Of a DNA stretch of 64,000 nt, positions 45,038-57,521 are shown one piece after another. The DNA comes from Streptomyces lomondensis (GTDB taxonomy: Bacteria; Actinomycetota; Actinomycetes; Streptomycetales; Streptomycetaceae): the NCBI RefSeq assembly GCF_014651035.1, contig NZ_BMWC01000003.1:496001-560000 (forward strand). Direction: 5' to 3'. The position numbers and the translations under genes are program-made. How positions within the stretch are numbered: the stretch's first letter is position 1; the number at the start of each line of letters is the position of its first letter. Under the pieces are notes generated by a model. It worked only from the letters and a program-made list of their open reading frames with translations. It had not been told where the DNA came from and ran no database searches.

Positions 45038-45649
45038 GTCGCCGGCAACAACGCCGGCGCCACCCCCTTCTGGCCCGCCGCCTACGCCGACCTGCCCGGC
45101 TGGGAGGACTCCGTGCTGTCGGTCGGCGCGCTGCGCAGCGACGGCGAGTTCGGCGCCTGCTTCACCAACCACGGCCCCTGGGTGAAGGTCTACGCCCCCG
45201 GCGAGCGCCTCACCGCCCCCCTCACGGGCTTCGACTCACCCGTCCCGTACGTGTACCAGCACTCCACGTACGACGCCTGCCGCTACGGCTTCAGCTACGG
45301 CTGCACCTGCCGGCACCCCCGCCACACCGGCGTGCTGAGCGACGAGAAGGCCTCCGCCAAGCCCGACCAGGTGATGTTCGAGGGGTACGCGCAGTGGAGC
45401 GGCACCTCCTTCGCCACCCCCGTGACCGCCGGCATGGTCGCCGCCCACATGACGGCGCACAAGGAGACCGACCCGCGCGCGGCCCGGCGGCAGCTGCTCG
45501 CGGCGAACACGGGCTTCGCCGAAGTGCGCGGGGCGCACGTCCACCTGGCGCCCGGTCCCGGTCGTGCGCCTCGCCCCGGGCCTGTGACGGCCGAGGCCGC
45601 CCCCGCCACGGCGTACCATGACGGGCCGTACACGAGGGGTGGGACTGCC
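45036..45649 (+). pseudogene. Subtilisin-like (S8) serine protease C-terminal fragment
   Basis: The plus frame begins AVAGNNAGATPFWPAAY, matching the central VVAAAGN region of S8 proteases, and contains the catalytic Ser motif GTSFATPVTAGMVAAHM. The catalytic Asp and His that lie earlier in the family are missing. There is no start codon or stop before the sigma factor. The frame runs on into the sigma gene at 45650. Together with the metallopeptidase fragment it marks a deletion or rearrangement junction, or an assembly error. Confidence 0.78.
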
Positions 45650-46222
45650 GTGGACCGTGCTGATGCCGGCGCGCTCGTCCAGGCCGCGGCCGACGGCGAC
45701 GCGGCGGCCTGGAAGGCGCTCGTGGAAGGGCTGAGCCCGCTGGTGTGGTCCGTGGTGCGGGCCCACCGGCTCTCCGACGCCGACGCGCACGAGGTGTACC
45801 AGACCGCCTGGTTCCGCTTCGCCCAGTACCTCGGACGGATCCGGGAACCCGGCAAGGCGGGCGCGTGGCTGGCGAGCACCGCGCGTCACGAGTGCCTGAA
45901 GGTGATCCGCAGCTCCAGGCGGCTGACCCTGACGGACGATCCGCAGCTCCTGGACCGGGTCAGCGAGGACGGCACGCCCGAGCAGTTGCTCGACTCCGAG
46001 GAGGCGGCCGCCCAGAGCGAACGCGTCCGGCGGCTGTGGCAGGAGTTCGAGGAACTGGGCGAGCGGTGCAGGCAGTTGCTGCGCGTGCTGATGGCCACGC
46101 CGCCGCCCAGCTATCAGGACGTGTCCGCCGCGCTCGGGATCGCGGTGGGCAGCATCGGGCCGCTGCGCCAGCGCTGTCTGCGGCGCCTTCGGGCCCGGCT
46201 CGAGGCGCGGGGGGCGATATGA
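45650..46222 (+). CDS. ECF-type RNA polymerase sigma factor
   Basis: The 190-residue protein has a sigma region 2 (LSPLVWSVVRAHRLSDADAH then AWFRFAQYLGRI) and a sigma region 4 helix-turn-helix (YQDVSAALGIAVGSIGPLRQ). GTG 45650 has a weak GGTGGG upstream. In Streptomyces this type is often linked to an S8 protease and a downstream small protein, which matches the remnants here. The reading frame is open from the protease fragment, so a read-through fusion is possible, but a separate start is more likely. Promoter targets are unknown. Confidence 0.82.
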   Translation: MDRADAGALVQAAADGDAAAWKALVEGLSPLVWSVVRAHRLSDADAHEVYQTAWFRFAQYLGRIREPGKAGAWLASTARHECLKVIRSSRRLTLTDDPQLLDRVSEDGTPEQLLDSEEAAAQSERVRRLWQEFEELGERCRQLLRVLMATPPPSYQDVSAALGIAVGSIGPLRQRCLRRLRARLEARGAI

Positions 46223-46728
46223 GCGACAGGAACGACGACGAGGTCTTCGGCGAAGAGGACTGGAGCGACGGCGAAGAGGACTGGAGCGGCGAGGAGTTCG
46301 ACGCCGGGCTGCTGGAGGAGGAGCTCCGGCAGGCCGCCGCCGTCCTGGACCCCGTGCCGGCGGAACTCCAGCAGCTCGCCGTCGACGCGTACACGCTGCA
46401 CGACCTCGACGCCCGCGTCGCCGAGCTGACCTTCGACTCGCTGGTCGACGCCCTCCCCGTCCGGGGAGCCACCGACGCGCCCCGGATGCTGACGTTCCGG
46501 GCGGGCGAGGTGACCGTCCACGTCGAGGTGACCGCGCACGGGCTGCTGGGGCAGGTGCTGCCGCCGCAGCCGGCCCGGATCGAGGTGCTCGGCGGACCCC
46601 GGCCCGGCTCCCCGCTCACCGCCGACGACCTGGGCCGCTTCACGGCCGACGTGCCGCTCTCCGGCCCGTTCGCCCTGCGGTTGCGGACCGGCGGGGACGT
46701 GGTGGTAACGGAGTGGCTGCGAGCCTAG
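46219..46728 (+). CDS. Small acidic protein coupled to the ECF sigma factor
   Basis: The 169-residue protein starts at an ATG overlapping the sigma stop by ATGA, so it is translationally coupled. The N-terminus is strongly acidic, with a 21-bp tandem duplication giving GEEDWSD and GEEDWSG (around 46248-46290). The C-terminal part (LTFRAGEVTVHVEVTAHG) is beta-rich. Such partners often regulate or anchor the sigma factor. No zinc or membrane anti-sigma signature is seen. Confidence 0.78.
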   Translation: MSDRNDDEVFGEEDWSDGEEDWSGEEFDAGLLEEELRQAAAVLDPVPAELQQLAVDAYTLHDLDARVAELTFDSLVDALPVRGATDAPRMLTFRAGEVTVHVEVTAHGLLGQVLPPQPARIEVLGGPRPGSPLTADDLGRFTADVPLSGPFALRLRTGGDVVVTEWLRA

Positions 46729-46740
46729 GGGGTCTCCAGG

Positions 46741-47964
46741 TCACCAGGTGCAGGGCAGGGTCCGCGGCCCCCGGATCATCGTCCTGCGGCGCCAGGCGAC
46801 CTGGTCAGCGGGGACGGCGAGCCGCAGGCCGGGCAGCCGCTCGAACAGGGTGGTGAGCAGCAGCTCGGTCTGGAGGCGGGCGAGGACGGCGCCGGTGCAG
46901 TAGTGCGGCCCGTTGCCGAAGGCCAGGTGCGGGTTGGGGGCGCGGCCGGGGTCGATCCGGTCCGGCTCGGGGAAGACGTCCGGGTCGCGGTTGGCGGCGA
47001 GGTAGGAGACGTAGACCGGGTCGCCCGCGCGGATGCGGTGCCCCCGCAGGTCGACGTCCTCCAGGGCGATCCGCGCCAGGCCGACGGAGCTGCGGTGCGG
47101 GATGTAGCGCAACAGCTCGTCCAGCAGCCCGTCCCGGGCCTCGGGCCGCTCCTGCCACCACTGCCGCAACTCCGGCCGGGTGAGCAGCAGATAGAGCATC
47201 TGCCCGCAGTTGTGGGTGACGGCCTCGCCGCCGATCTGGAGCGGACCGGCGAGGCCGACCGCCTCCGTCTCGCTGAGATCGCCCCCGGCCACGGCGGCGC
47301 CGAGCAGGGAGTACACGTCCTCGCCGGTGCTGTCGGCGCGGGAGCGGATCGTCTGCGTGATCCATCCGTACAGGCTGTTCTTGGCCCGGTCGGCGGCCTC
47401 GGCGCCGCCCGAGGTGGAGATGATCTGCCGGGTCCAGCCGTGCACCCGGTCCCGGTCGGTGCCGGGCACGCCCATGACCTCGCTGACCAGGGCGATCGGG
47501 AACGGTTCGAGACCCCGCTCGACCAGGTCGGCCGGCGGCTCGTCCCGTACGACCGCGTCCACCAGCTCGTCGAGCATCTCCTGCGCGCGGGGCCGCAGCC
47601 GCTTCATCGCGCTGACGGTGAAGGCCCCGGCGACGGCCTTGCGCAGCCGGTTGTGGTCGGGCTGGTCGGCGAAGGCGAGCTAACCGGGGCGCGGCTTGAA
47701 GTGCGGTGCCATCCGCGTCACTTGACGTTTCGTCACCTCTGCGCGGCCGAACCGCGGGTCGTTGGTGATCAGCCTGACGTCGTCGTGGCGGGTGGCCAGC
47801 CAGGCCCACCCCTCGCCGAACGGCAGGCGGATCCGGGTCAGCGGCCCCTCGCGCATCAGCTCCGCGAGGACCGGGTCGAACGCGGTCCCGTCCAGGTCGA
47901 GGGCGGGCCAGTCCCGTACCGGGGGCGGCTCCTGGCCGGTCAGCGTGGTGGTCTCCTCCGTCAT
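46741..47964 (-). pseudogene. Cytochrome P450 with an in-frame amber codon
   Basis: The frame from ATG 47964 encodes a normal-length P450 (407 codons before the final stop) with ELLRY (ExxR) and the heme motif FGNGPHYCTG. A single TAG at 47682-47680 interrupts it after FKPRPG. Just beyond, the family sequence continues in the same frame (LAFADQPDHNRLRKAVAGAF). All other motifs are intact, so the lesion is recent or a sequencing error; amber suppression would also restore it. The 5' part could be translated alone as a 94-residue fragment. The substrate is unknown. Confidence 0.85.
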
Positions 47965-48025
47965 GCACCCACCCTCACCGCGGCCCCGGCGCTTGTCGCG
48001 CGGGAGTGCTCCAGCCGGTGGCGGT

Positions 48026-48814
48026 TCAGCGGGACACGGCGTCGACGAGCCGGGCCAGCGCGGCGGCGAGCCGTTCCAGCCCGGGCCCGGCGGGACCGCC
48101 CGGCTCCGTCATGTAGGTGTCGCGGCGGATCTCCACCATCAGTGCCTCGACCCGGGAGTCTTTCCGGTAGAACTCCAGCGGCACGTACGTCCCGCTGAAC
48201 GGGCTGTCCAGCTCCGTCTCCCCGAAGGCCTCCCGCGCGGCGGACAGCAGCCCGGGGGAGGTGTGGAAGGAGTCGGTGCCGAGGCAGACCGCGGGCCGGG
48301 GCCCCTCCCCGTGCAGCTCGTAGGGCAGCCGCCGGCTCGGATAGGAGTGCACGTCGATGATCACGGCCCGGCCGGCCGCCGCCAGCCGGTCCGCGACGGC
48401 CCGCGTCATCGCCCGCGCGTACGGCCGGAAGTACCGCTCGACGAGCGGCTCGGGATCGACGCCCTCGGGCCGCAGCACAGCGCCGTGCGTGGTCCGCGTG
48501 TACACCGCGCCCATCCCGACGGCCCGCATCTCCTCCCGCTCGTCCGGGAACCGCTCCGGGTCGACGACCAGCCGCGACAGCCGGTTGACGAACCGCCACG
48601 GCCGGACACCGGCCCGTCCGGCCGCCGCCTCGGCGATCTCCGCGGTGTGCGCGTCGGTGATGTGGTCCAGCTCCCGGGCGAGTTCCCCGTCGTCGAGCAC
48701 GATCCCCGTGCGCACGTCCTCCGGTATGTCCCGCGCGGAGTGCGGCACATGGAGGAGCACGGGGGAGCGGCCGGCGCCGGGCAGGAGCTCGAAGGGCGGC
48801 GGGGCATCGGTCAC
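48026..48814 (-). CDS. N-formylglutamate amidohydrolase family protein
   Basis: The 262-residue protein has the N-formylglutamate amidohydrolase signature LLHVPHSARDIPEDVR, the metal-site Asp/His in DHITDAHT, and IIDVHSYPS. It may hydrolyse N-formyl-L-glutamate in histidine degradation, or act on a related formamide. GTG 48814 with GGGAG 5 bases upstream is chosen over longer in-frame GTGs. It lies downstream of icd on the same strand but is separated from it by a strong terminator. Confidence 0.85.
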   Translation of the reverse strand: MTDAPPPFELLPGAGRSPVLLHVPHSARDIPEDVRTGIVLDDGELARELDHITDAHTAEIAEAAAGRAGVRPWRFVNRLSRLVVDPERFPDEREEMRAVGMGAVYTRTTHGAVLRPEGVDPEPLVERYFRPYARAMTRAVADRLAAAGRAVIIDVHSYPSRRLPYELHGEGPRPAVCLGTDSFHTSPGLLSAAREAFGETELDSPFSGTYVPLEFYRKDSRVEALMVEIRRDTYMTEPGGPAGPGLERLAAALARLVDAVSR

Positions 48815-48897
48815 AGCGGCTCCCAGAGCGTTGTCGGTGGTGTGCGGCACGATCAAGGTGTCACATCGACGGCCCTGGGCCACGACCCTCCGGACAC

Positions 48898-48938
48898 GGC
48901 TCCGCCCCGGCCGGGCGGTGCGCCGGCGGGGCGGAGTC
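48898..48938 (-). terminator. Terminator downstream of icd
   Basis: A 12-bp stem (GGCTCCGCCCCG at 48898-48909 with CGGGGCGGAGTC at 48927-48938, one G-U pair) follows the icd stop by about 25 bases on the minus strand. It would end icd transcription before the amidohydrolase gene. Confidence 0.75.
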
Positions 48939-48962
48939 AGCGGATCGGAGGGGTCCGGGGCG

Positions 48963-52477
<3,515 letters not shown>

Positions 52478-52717
52478 CGGTCACCTCCGGGGAGAAGCAG
52501 CGCGGCGAACGCCGTCGCCGGCGGCCGGATGTGAAGTCTCGTCACGTCGTCACCTGCTCGTTTCCGGGATGTTCGAGGGTGCCGGACCACCCTGACCCGC
52601 GGCCGGCACGATCGTTCATCCTGCCGCATGCCGTACGGGGGTTCGTACCGCGGACGGGGGTGACCGGGGGGTGAGTTACTGCACATGACGCGCCGTCACG
52701 TGCGCCCGCTCATCTGC

Positions 52718-53818
52718 TCAGATCACCTTCAGCCGCACCAGCGCCCCCAGCGTCAGCGCGCCCGGCACGAGCGGCAGCCAGACGGTGATGACCCGGAAGG
52801 CCAGGACCACCGCCGTGGCCACCGCGGCCGGGCCGCCCGCCGCCACCAGCGCCACGACCAGCGCCGCCTCCACCGAGCCGATCCCGCCCGGCGTGGGCAC
52901 CAGCGCGACGGCGACCGTCGCCGCCAGGTAGGCCACCGCCATGTGCGCGAGCGGCACGTCCAGCCCCAGCGACTTGCCCACCAGCACCAGGACGGTCGCC
53001 TGCAGCGCGGGGAAGGCGAAGGAGCCGCCCCACAGCGCCAGGGCGCGCGCCGGGCGGGTGTGCACCGAGCGCGCCTCGCCGAGCGCCGTCCGCAGGAAGG
53101 TCAGCACGGCCGAGCGCACCCGCCGGACCAGGACGAGCACGGCCGCCGCGACCACGACCAGGACGGCGGCGCCGGCCAGCAGCGGGCCGAACGCCGTCTC
53201 CGGGACCAGGGTGCCCAGCCGCAGCGCGCCGGGGAACGCGAGGAGCAGGGCACCCAGCAGGGCCACCCGGCCGACGCTCTCCGCCAGCAGGTACAGCGCG
53301 AGCGCCGCCGAGGAGCGGGCGAGCGGCAGCCCGCACACCGTCATGAACCGCAGGTTGACCGCGCTCGCGCCCAGCCCGGTCGGCAGCAGGTGGTTGGCCG
53401 CGCCCGCCGCAAACTGCGTCGCCAGCAGCCGCCGTCGGGGCAGCCTCTCGACGACCGCGCCCTGCCGGGTGCACGCTGCCGCGACCCAGGTCAGACAGGT
53501 CGCGCCGGCCGCGGCCAGCAGCCACGGCCACGCGGCGGTGCCCAGATGCGCGAAGCCCTCGGCCAGCACCGACCGGTGCCGCACCGCGACCACGGTGACG
53601 AGCAGGAGCGGCAGCAGGCACAGGATCTGCCGCAGGCGGCGGACCGGGACGCGTCGGGGGAGTCGTCCCGGGCGGAGTTCGGGGAGTGGTACCGCTGTCA
53701 CATCCGCAGAGGCTTCCCATCCTGCGCCAACGGCGGGTTGCGGAAGCGGGGACTGCGGATGGCGTACGGGAAGCGGCTGGGGCTCGGGCGCGGGAAGCGG
53801 CTGCGTGGGGAGCGTCAT
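52718..53818 (-). CDS. UPF0104/lysylphosphatidylglycerol-synthase-like flippase-domain membrane protein
   Basis: The 366-residue protein has a proline-rich cytosolic N-terminus and about eight helices. Characteristic motifs are AAGAANHLLPTGLGASAVNL and VPTPGGIGSVEAALV, as in PF03706 (the membrane domain of MprF/AglD-type proteins). ATG 53818 has AAAGG 5 bases upstream. It is divergent from the SoxR-box ABC exporter 117 bases away. It may flip or modify a lipid. There is no attached synthase domain. Confidence 0.88.
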   Translation of the reverse strand: MTLPTQPLPAPEPQPLPVRHPQSPLPQPAVGAGWEASADVTAVPLPELRPGRLPRRVPVRRLRQILCLLPLLLVTVVAVRHRSVLAEGFAHLGTAAWPWLLAAAGATCLTWVAAACTRQGAVVERLPRRRLLATQFAAGAANHLLPTGLGASAVNLRFMTVCGLPLARSSAALALYLLAESVGRVALLGALLLAFPGALRLGTLVPETAFGPLLAGAAVLVVVAAAVLVLVRRVRSAVLTFLRTALGEARSVHTRPARALALWGGSFAFPALQATVLVLVGKSLGLDVPLAHMAVAYLAATVAVALVPTPGGIGSVEAALVVALVAAGGPAAVATAVVLAFRVITVWLPLVPGALTLGALVRLKVI

Positions 53819-53897
53819 CGGGGCCTTTGCGCGGGGGGACGGGGAAGGTGGGGTTGGGGCCGATTGCGCGGGATGCCGGGGAGGTTGCGCGAGCGCC

Positions 53898-53928
53898 TTG
53901 ACCTCAAGATTGCTTGAGGTTCTACGTT
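53898..53928 (+). promoter_or_regulatory. SoxR-type promoter of the ABC exporter
   Basis: TTGACC (53898-53903) and TACGTT (53923-53928) are separated by 19 bases, the long spacer of MerR-family activators. The spacer and -35 hold the perfect dyad CCTCAAG-ATTG-CTTGAGG (53902-53919), matching the SoxR consensus. The start codon at 53936 falls about where transcription should start. Confidence 0.88.
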
Positions 53929-53935
53929 CTCTTCC

Positions 53936-55825
53936 ATGAGCATGGAGACCACAGCGTGGACACAGCTGCACAGCGTCATGACCGCCCAGGAGGAGCGCCG
54001 CCCCCTCGCCCTCGCGACCCTGCGCCGCATCGGCGCGTTCGCCCGCCCGCACCGGCGCCGCATCGCCCTCTTCGTACTCCTCGGGGTGGGGACCGCCCTG
54101 CTCGCCGTGGCGACCCCCGTCCTGGCCGGGCGGGTCGTCGACGTGATCGTCTCGGCCGGCGACGAGGGCACCGTCGTACGCCTGGCCCTGCTCATCGCGC
54201 TGATCGCGGTGGCGGAGGCCGCGCTCGGCATCCTCGGCCGGCGGCTGTCGGCGACGCTCGGCGAGCACCTCATCCTCGACCTGCGCACGGCCGTCTTCGA
54301 CCATGTGCAGCGCATGCCGGTGGCGTTCTTCACACGCACACGTACGGGCGCCCTCGTCTCCCGGCTCAACAACGACGTCATCGGCGCCCAGCGCGCGTTC
54401 AGCAACACCCTGTCCGGAGTGGTCAGCAACCTCGTCACGCTGCTGCTCACGCTCGCCGTGATGCTCACCCTGTCCTGGCAGATCACCCTGCTCGCGCTGG
54501 CGCTGCTGCCGGTGTTCGTGATCCCGGCCCGGCGCATGGGCAGCCGGATGGCCCGGATGCAGCGGGAGGCGGCCACGCTGAACGCGGCGATGGGCACCCG
54601 CATGACCGAGCGGTTCTCGGCACCCGGCGCCACGCTCGTCAAGCTCTTCGGGCGGCCGGAGGAGGAGTCGCGGGAGTTCGCCGAGCGGGCCCGCCGGGTC
54701 GCGGACATCGGGATCCGGACGGCCACCGCCCAGGCGGCCTTCATCACCGCCCTCACCCTGGTCTCCGCCCTCGCCCTGGCCCTGGTCTACGGCCTCGGCG
54801 GCTACCTCGCCCTGCGCGGCACCCTGGAGCCGGGCGCGGTGGTCTCGCTGGCGCTGCTCCTGACCCGGCTGTACGCGCCGCTGACCGCGCTGGCCGGGGC
54901 ACGGGTCGAGGTGATGAGCGCGCTGGTCAGCTTCGAGCGGGTCTTCGAGGTGCTCGACCTCAGGCCGCTCATCGAGGACAAGCCGGACGCGCGCCCGGTG
55001 CCCGACGGGCCCGTGGCGGTCGAGTTCGAGAAGGTCCGCTTCGGCTATCCGGCCGCCGACAAGGTCTCCCTGGCTTCCCTTGAGGAGGTCGCGTCCCTGG
55101 ACAAGCGCGGCGGCGACGAGGTCCTGCGCGGCATCTCCTTCCGCGCCGAGCCGGGCCAGACCGTGGCGCTCGTCGGCTCCTCCGGCGCGGGCAAGTCGAC
55201 CATCGCCCAACTGCTGCCGCGCCTGTACGACACCGACGAGGGCGCCGTGCGCATCGGCGGCGTCGACGTCCGCGACCTCACCGCCGAGTCGCTCCGGCAG
55301 ACCCTCGGCATGGTCACCCAGGACGGGCACCTCTTCCACGACACCGTCCGCGCCAACCTGCTGCTGGCTCGCCCCGGGGCCACGGAGGAGGAGCTGTGGG
55401 ACGCCCTGCGCCGGGCCCGCCTCGACGACCTCGTACGGTCCCTGCCCGACGGCCTCGACACGGTCGTGGGCGAACGCGGCTACCGGCTCTCCGGCGGCGA
55501 ACGCCAGCGCATGACCATCGCCCGGCTGCTGCTGGCCCGCCAGCGCGTCGTCATCCTCGACGAGGCCACCGCCCACCTCGACAACACCTCCGAGGCCGCC
55601 GTCCAGGAAGCCCTCGCCGAAGCCCTCGACGGCCGGACGGCGGTCGTGATCGCCCACCGGCTCTCCACGGTGCGGACGGCGGACCAGATCCTGGTGGTCG
55701 AGGCCGGGCGGATCGTGGAGCGCGGCACGCACGAGGAACTGCTGGCGGCGGGGAAGCGGTACGCGGAGCTGTACCGCACCCAGTTCGACGGGGCGCGAGC
55801 TACCGCGGTGGAGCAGGCCGCCTAG
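53936..55825 (+). CDS. ABC exporter (fused membrane and ATPase), SoxR-regulon type
   Basis: The 629-residue half transporter has six N-terminal helices (residues about 45-310). An ATPase follows with Walker A GSSGAGKST, signature LSGGERQRMTIARLL and Walker B VVILDEATAHLD. The SoxR box upstream marks it as an expected target of SoxR, like the ABC transporter gene SCO7008 of S. coelicolor, so it probably exports a redox-active or toxic small molecule. The start ATG has no Shine-Dalgarno and coincides with the predicted transcription start, which suggests leaderless translation. It should work as a homodimer. Confidence 0.92.
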   Translation: MSMETTAWTQLHSVMTAQEERRPLALATLRRIGAFARPHRRRIALFVLLGVGTALLAVATPVLAGRVVDVIVSAGDEGTVVRLALLIALIAVAEAALGILGRRLSATLGEHLILDLRTAVFDHVQRMPVAFFTRTRTGALVSRLNNDVIGAQRAFSNTLSGVVSNLVTLLLTLAVMLTLSWQITLLALALLPVFVIPARRMGSRMARMQREAATLNAAMGTRMTERFSAPGATLVKLFGRPEEESREFAERARRVADIGIRTATAQAAFITALTLVSALALALVYGLGGYLALRGTLEPGAVVSLALLLTRLYAPLTALAGARVEVMSALVSFERVFEVLDLRPLIEDKPDARPVPDGPVAVEFEKVRFGYPAADKVSLASLEEVASLDKRGGDEVLRGISFRAEPGQTVALVGSSGAGKSTIAQLLPRLYDTDEGAVRIGGVDVRDLTAESLRQTLGMVTQDGHLFHDTVRANLLLARPGATEEELWDALRRARLDDLVRSLPDGLDTVVGERGYRLSGGERQRMTIARLLLARQRVVILDEATAHLDNTSEAAVQEALAEALDGRTAVVIAHRLSTVRTADQILVVEAGRIVERGTHEELLAAGKRYAELYRTQFDGARATAVEQAA

Positions 55826-55904
55826 GAGGGGTGAACACCTCCCCGGGCCTGTCCGTAACTCCCGTCGAGTAAATCTGCCGACAGCCCGCACCCGGAGAGG
55901 CGAC

Positions 55905-56417
55905 GTGTCCCAGCAGCAACCGCCCGTACGATCCGACCGCCGGACCCCGTCCCGCGCCCGACGGCTGCGCGCCGTCGCCGCGGCCGGGGTCCTGGTCGTG
56001 CTTCCCCTCGTCACGGCCTGTGGCGGCGGTGGCGGCGACAAGGCGGCGCCGCCGAGCGGGTCAGGGGCGGGGACGCCGAGCGTGTCCGCGGCTCCCGCCG
56101 CCGGGGTGGTCGCGCCGGCGAAGGTGGAGGTGATCGCCGGCCTGGCCGGCTGCACGGCGAAGATCCGCACCGAGGCGGACGAGCTGCGCGAGGGCGTGTG
56201 CCACACCGCGAAGGGCGACTTCCTCATCACCACCTTCCCCGAGGAGCGGCTCAAGGAGACCTGGCTGGAGTCGGCCCGCGTGTACGGGGGCACCTACCTG
56301 GTCGGCATGCGCTGGGTGGTCAGCGCCGAGCCGGAGCTGCTGGAGCCGCTCCGCGCGAAACTCGGCGGCACCGTCCGGGAGCTGTCGGGCATCGGCCCCG
56401 GCGCGGACGACTCCTGA
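55905..56417 (+). CDS. Small secreted lipoprotein
   Basis: The 170-residue protein has a basic N-terminus, hydrophobic signal AVAAAGVLVVLPLVTAC and lipobox VTAC, followed by a Gly/Ser/Pro linker. The C-terminal 100 residues contain two cysteines (GCTAKIRTEAD and EGVCHTA) likely to form a disulfide. GTG 55905 has GGAGAGG just upstream. The C-terminal FLITTFPEERLKETWLESA resembles conserved actinobacterial lipoproteins of unknown function. It ends 2 bases from the convergent TctC gene. Confidence 0.82.
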   Translation: MSQQQPPVRSDRRTPSRARRLRAVAAAGVLVVLPLVTACGGGGGDKAAPPSGSGAGTPSVSAAPAAGVVAPAKVEVIAGLAGCTAKIRTEADELREGVCHTAKGDFLITTFPEERLKETWLESARVYGGTYLVGMRWVVSAEPELLEPLRAKLGGTVRELSGIGPGADDS

Positions 56418-56419
56418 CG

Positions 56420-57451
56420 TCACTTCGGGCCGAGCCGGCGAACGAGGCCGGCGATCCGCGCGTCCTGCCGGGCGAGGAAGGACGCGAAGGCCCGGCCGGT
56501 GGCGAACACGTCGGTCCAGCCGTGCCGTTCGAGCTCGGCCCGCCACTGCGGGGAGTCGTGCAGCTCGGTCAGCGCGTCGACCCAGCGCCGCCGGTCCGCG
56601 TCGCTGATGCCGGGCGGGGCCACGATGCCCCGCCAGTTGTCGAAGACCAGGTCGATGCCGGACGCCCGCAGCGTGGGGACCCCCGGCAGGACGCCGACCG
56701 GCTGCTCGCCCGTGACGGCGAGGACCCGCAGCTGTCCGCCGCGGATCTGGTCGAGGAACTCGCCGAACCCGCTGGTGGCGAAGTCCACCTGGCCGTCCAG
56801 CAGCGCGGGCAGCAGGTCGCCGCCCCCGCCGTCGTAGGCGACGTACTCGACCTTCCCGGGGTCGATGCCGACCGCCTGCGCCAGCTCCATCGGCAGGAGG
56901 TGGTCGGGCCCGCCGGGCGAGGAGCCGCCGCCGACCTTCAGCCGCCCGGGCGCCTTACGCCACGCGGCCACGAGGGCGCCGATCGTCCGGTACGGCGAGT
57001 CCCTCCGGACGACCACGGCGCCGGCCTCCTCGATCAGGCGGGCGATCGGGGTGGTCTCGGTGACGGTCACCCGCGAGCCGGCCGTGTGCGAGGCGCCCAC
57101 GACGCCGAGGCCCATCTGGAGGGCGAGATCGCCGTTGCCCCTCTCGTCGACGAGGCGCTGGAGCCCCACCGTGCCGCCGGCGCCCGGCAGGTTGAACACC
57201 TGCACGGCCGAGGCGATCCCGGTCTCCTCCAGCACCCGGGCCGCCGTGCGGGCCGTGGTGTCGTAGCCGCCGCCGGGGGTGTTCGGCACCATGAGCCGCA
57301 GGTCCCGCGGGGTCGCGGGCCCACCGTCCGGCCACGCGCCGCACGCGCAGACCACCAGCAGCGCCAGGACGGCGAAGGCGCCGAGCAGGGCGCGCGCCGG
57401 GCGCCGAAAGGTGCGTGCCAGGTCCTGAAAGGCGCGTGCCGGGCCTCTCAT
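56420..57451 (-). CDS. Tripartite tricarboxylate transporter substrate-binding (TctC/BugT) lipoprotein-like protein
   Basis: The 343-residue protein has an N-terminal hydrophobic signal (LLGAFAVLALLVVCACG), then LRLMVPNTPGGGYDTTART, the hallmark beta-strand/loop of Bug/TctC binding proteins, and VGGGSSPGGPDHLLPMELAQ. It would bind a carboxylate outside the membrane. No TctA or TctB membrane subunits are nearby, so it is either a sensor subunit or uses a distant transporter. ATG 57451 has AAAGG 8 bases upstream. It is divergent from the two-component system, so it is a likely target of that regulator. Confidence 0.87.
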   Translation of the reverse strand: MRGPARAFQDLARTFRRPARALLGAFAVLALLVVCACGAWPDGGPATPRDLRLMVPNTPGGGYDTTARTAARVLEETGIASAVQVFNLPGAGGTVGLQRLVDERGNGDLALQMGLGVVGASHTAGSRVTVTETTPIARLIEEAGAVVVRRDSPYRTIGALVAAWRKAPGRLKVGGGSSPGGPDHLLPMELAQAVGIDPGKVEYVAYDGGGGDLLPALLDGQVDFATSGFGEFLDQIRGGQLRVLAVTGEQPVGVLPGVPTLRASGIDLVFDNWRGIVAPPGISDADRRRWVDALTELHDSPQWRAELERHGWTDVFATGRAFASFLARQDARIAGLVRRLGPK

Positions 57452-57521
57452 GACGCTTCCCTTTCGATTTCCGCTGGTGGACGTCATGATTGTGCGACTC
57501 GGCACATGAGCCGCTCCCCTT

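Noticed and set aside
44471..46222. A single S8 protease-sigma factor fusion protein.
   Set aside because: The upstream part before 45036 has no protease homology and is antisense to the metallopeptidase fragment. The sigma factor has its own GTG start.
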